A stretch of 8,192 nt of DNA from Marinospirillum sp. (GTDB taxonomy: Bacteria; Pseudomonadota; Gammaproteobacteria; Pseudomonadales; Halomonadaceae). Shown piece after piece: positions 6,981 through 8,192 of the stretch; within the stretch, counting starts at the first letter, position 1, and the number at the start of each line of letters is the position of its first letter. Below the pieces are notes generated by a model. The model made no database searches. It was not told where the DNA came from and was given only the letters and a program-made list of their open reading frames with translations. Position numbers and translations under genes: made by a program. The stretch is from NCBI GenBank assembly GCA_007116865.1, contig SKHR01000085.1, forward strand, positions 1 to 8,192, read 5' to 3'.

Positions 6981-7002
6981 GACACATAAAAGACACATAA
7001 AA
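6981..7002. repeat. Perfect 11-bp tandem duplication
   Basis: GACACATAAAA occurs twice in direct succession, at 6981-6991 and 6992-7002. The second copy supplies most of the T-tract (read on the - strand) of the acnB terminator, and the first copy extends this with a second TTTTATGTGTC. It lies in the gap between acnB and ygfZ, upstream of the chosen ygfZ start. It is probably a replication-slippage duplication. Whether the extra copy affects termination or the ygfZ promoter is unknown. Confidence 0.85.
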
Positions 7003-7025
7003 AAAGGGTGACCGAAGCCACCCTT
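6999..7025 (-). terminator. Rho-independent terminator of acnB
   Basis: Read on the - strand, AAGGGTG (7025-7019) pairs with CACCCTT (7010-7004). The stem continues inward through a G-U and a C-G pair to a TTCG tetraloop (7016-7013), a very stable cUUCGg cap. An uninterrupted T-run follows (complement of the A-run 6999-7005, shared with the stem end). It begins 40 bases past the acnB stop. It separates acnB from the ygfZ operon on the same strand. Read on the + strand it has no following T-run, so it acts in one direction. Confidence 0.92.
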
Positions 7026-7033
7026 GAAGATTT

Positions 7034-7049
7034 GGCAGATCCTTCTGCC
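7034..7049 (-). other. Second hairpin in the acnB 3' untranslated region
   Basis: GGCAGA (7034-7039) and TCTGCC (7044-7049) form a perfect 6-bp stem with a 4-base loop. In the acnB transcript it lies between the stop codon (7067-7065) and the terminator (7025-6999). It lacks a T-run, so it is not itself a terminator. It could protect the mRNA 3' end or serve as a protein-binding stem. AcnB is known in E. coli to bind the 3' UTR of its own mRNA, which makes the position notable, but no such binding element is recognised here. Confidence 0.5.
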
Positions 7050-7064
7050 GCCATGAAAACGTGA

Positions 7065-8192
7065 TCAGGCTTCTTGTGCGATCGGAATCACTGAAGAAGC
7101 GGCTTTCTGATAAGACTCAATCTGATCAAAGTTCAGGTAGCGGTAAACCTCGCCTGCCATAGTATTGATGCTGGCTGCTTTTTCCATGTACTCCGCAGGG
7201 GTTGGCAGTTTGCCCATGATTGAGGCAATCGCCGCCAGCTCTGCTGAAGCCAGGAACACATCCGCACCATCACCCAAACGGTTGGGGAAGTTACGCGTTG
7301 AGGTTGAAACCGCGGTTGATTTTGCCGCGATCCGTGCCTGGTTACCCATGCACAGCGAACAACCGGGCATTTCCATCCGCGCACCGGCACGGCCATAGAT
7401 GCCGTAATAGCCTTCTTCTGTCAGCTGATACTGATCCATCTTCGTCGGTGGTGACAGCCACAGACGAGTTGGCAGCTCACCCTTGTGCTGTTCCAGCAGT
7501 TTGCCTGCCGCACGGAAGTGACCAATGTTGGTCATACAAGAACCAATGAAAACCTCATCAATCTGGCGACCTGCAACATCCGACAGCTTGCGAGCATCAT
7601 CAGGATCGTTCGGCGCACACAGGATAGGCTCTTTGATCTGGTTCAGATCGATTTCGATCACCGCTGCGTATTCTGCGTCTTTATCTGCACGCATCAGCTG
7701 CGGGTTAGCCAGCCAGTCTTCCATCGCCTTGGCACGACGCTCAAGCGTCCGCGCATCGCCATAACCGTTGGCAATCATCCAGCGCAGCAGGGTGATGTTG
7801 GACTTGAGGTACTCAGCCACTGAATCTTCGGACAGGGTGATAGTACAACCCGCCGCGGAGCGCTCAGCAGAAGCATCCGACAGTTCAAAAGCCTGCTCGG
7901 CAGTCAGGTGCTCCAGACCTTCGATTTCCAGTACACGACCCGAGAAGATGTTCTTCTTGCCTTTCTTCTCAACGGTCAGGTGACCATCCTGAATGGCTTG
8001 GTAAGGAATCGCATGGACCAGGTCACGCAGGGTGATGCCAGGCTGCATTTCACCTTTAAAGCGCACCAGTACCGACTCAGGCATATCCAGCGGCATGACA
8101 CCGGTTGCCGCAGCAAAAGCCACCAGACCCGAACCGGCAGGGAAAGAAATCCCCAGCGGGAAACGCGTGTGCGAGTCACCACCCGTACCAAC
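7065..8192 (-). CDS. acnB: Aconitate hydratase B, C-terminal part (start off the window)
   Basis: AcnB is the main TCA-cycle aconitase (citrate to isocitrate via cis-aconitate, cytoplasmic). Many bacterial AcnB proteins also act as 2-methylisocitrate dehydratase. The frame is open to the right edge at 8192 and begins VGTGGDSHTRFPLGISFPAGSG, the conserved catalytic-domain segment. The window holds the last 375 residues of a protein that is about 865 long in E. coli. The three [4Fe-4S] cysteines are present: SCMTNIGH (Cys codon 7538-7536) and PGCSLCMGNQARI (Cys codons 7361-7359 and 7352-7350). The substrate segment TRNFPNRLGDGADVFLAS and the family C-terminus GKLPTPAEY...YRYLNF...SYQK follow. 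Nothing is broken, so it should be active. It ends with TGA at 7067-7065, followed by the intrinsic terminator. The GTG at 8123 is internal and not a start. Confidence 0.98.
   Translation of the reverse strand, partial: VGTGGDSHTRFPLGISFPAGSGLVAFAAATGVMPLDMPESVLVRFKGEMQPGITLRDLVHAIPYQAIQDGHLTVEKKGKKNIFSGRVLEIEGLEHLTAEQAFELSDASAERSAAGCTITLSEDSVAEYLKSNITLLRWMIANGYGDARTLERRAKAMEDWLANPQLMRADKDAEYAAVIEIDLNQIKEPILCAPNDPDDARKLSDVAGRQIDEVFIGSCMTNIGHFRAAGKLLEQHKGELPTRLWLSPPTKMDQYQLTEEGYYGIYGRAGARMEMPGCSLCMGNQARIAAKSTAVSTSTRNFPNRLGDGADVFLASAELAAIASIMGKLPTPAEYMEKAASINTMAGEVYRYLNFDQIESYQKAASSVIPIAQEA

Noticed and set aside
6916..6996. Longer YgfZ from GTG 6996 or the ATG just after it
   Set aside because: The extra residues do not resemble the family. 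The start would fall in the acnB terminator T-tract and tandem repeat, and 324 residues from 6915 fits the family length.
7485..7823. 112-residue + strand reading frame
   Set aside because: It lies wholly opposite conserved acnB coding sequence, including the Fe-S cysteine region.

Overview
The window looks like ordinary chromosomal DNA of a gammaproteobacterium. The evidence is the set of housekeeping proteins: AcnB-type aconitase, YgfZ, the YcaR/UPF0434 protein and KdsB. KdsB also implies a Gram-negative that makes Kdo-containing LPS. The flavour is that of free-living or marine gammaproteobacteria (Oceanospirillales/Pseudomonadales-like), but genus cannot be fixed from the sequence alone. 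No rRNA, tRNA, CRISPR array, transposase or phage gene is visible.

Left half (1-4726, + strand) is a cyclic-di-GMP signalling block. It begins inside a GGDEF-EAL protein whose N-terminus is off the window (to 1283). After a 195-base AT-rich gap comes a secreted tandem-domain rhodanese (1479-2333). Eight bases later starts a 794-residue membrane protein (2342-4726) with a CHASE8-like periplasmic sensor, HAMP, PAS, degenerate GGDEF and intact EAL domains. The rhodanese and the membrane protein are almost certainly co-transcribed. The first protein has an intact GGDEF and an intact EAL, so it could make and break c-di-GMP. The second has lost its synthase motif (GADVF) and should be a phosphodiesterase or effector. 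The most interesting idea in the window is that the periplasmic rhodanese works with the periplasmic sensor of the phosphodiesterase, coupling sulfur or redox state in the envelope to c-di-GMP turnover.

The two halves converge across 4727-4955. This short gap holds a 7-bp hairpin and a possible decayed reading frame, but no confident gene.

Right half (4956-8192, - strand) is housekeeping. Read in transcription order it runs: acnB (C-terminal 375 residues, start off the window), a strong intrinsic terminator with a UUCG loop, then ygfZ, ycaR and kdsB. ycaR and kdsB are separated by 2 bases, and ygfZ and ycaR by 29. This suggests one ygfZ-ycaR-kdsB operon. The usual upstream partner of ycaR-kdsB in related bacteria, lpxK, is absent here and ygfZ sits in its place.
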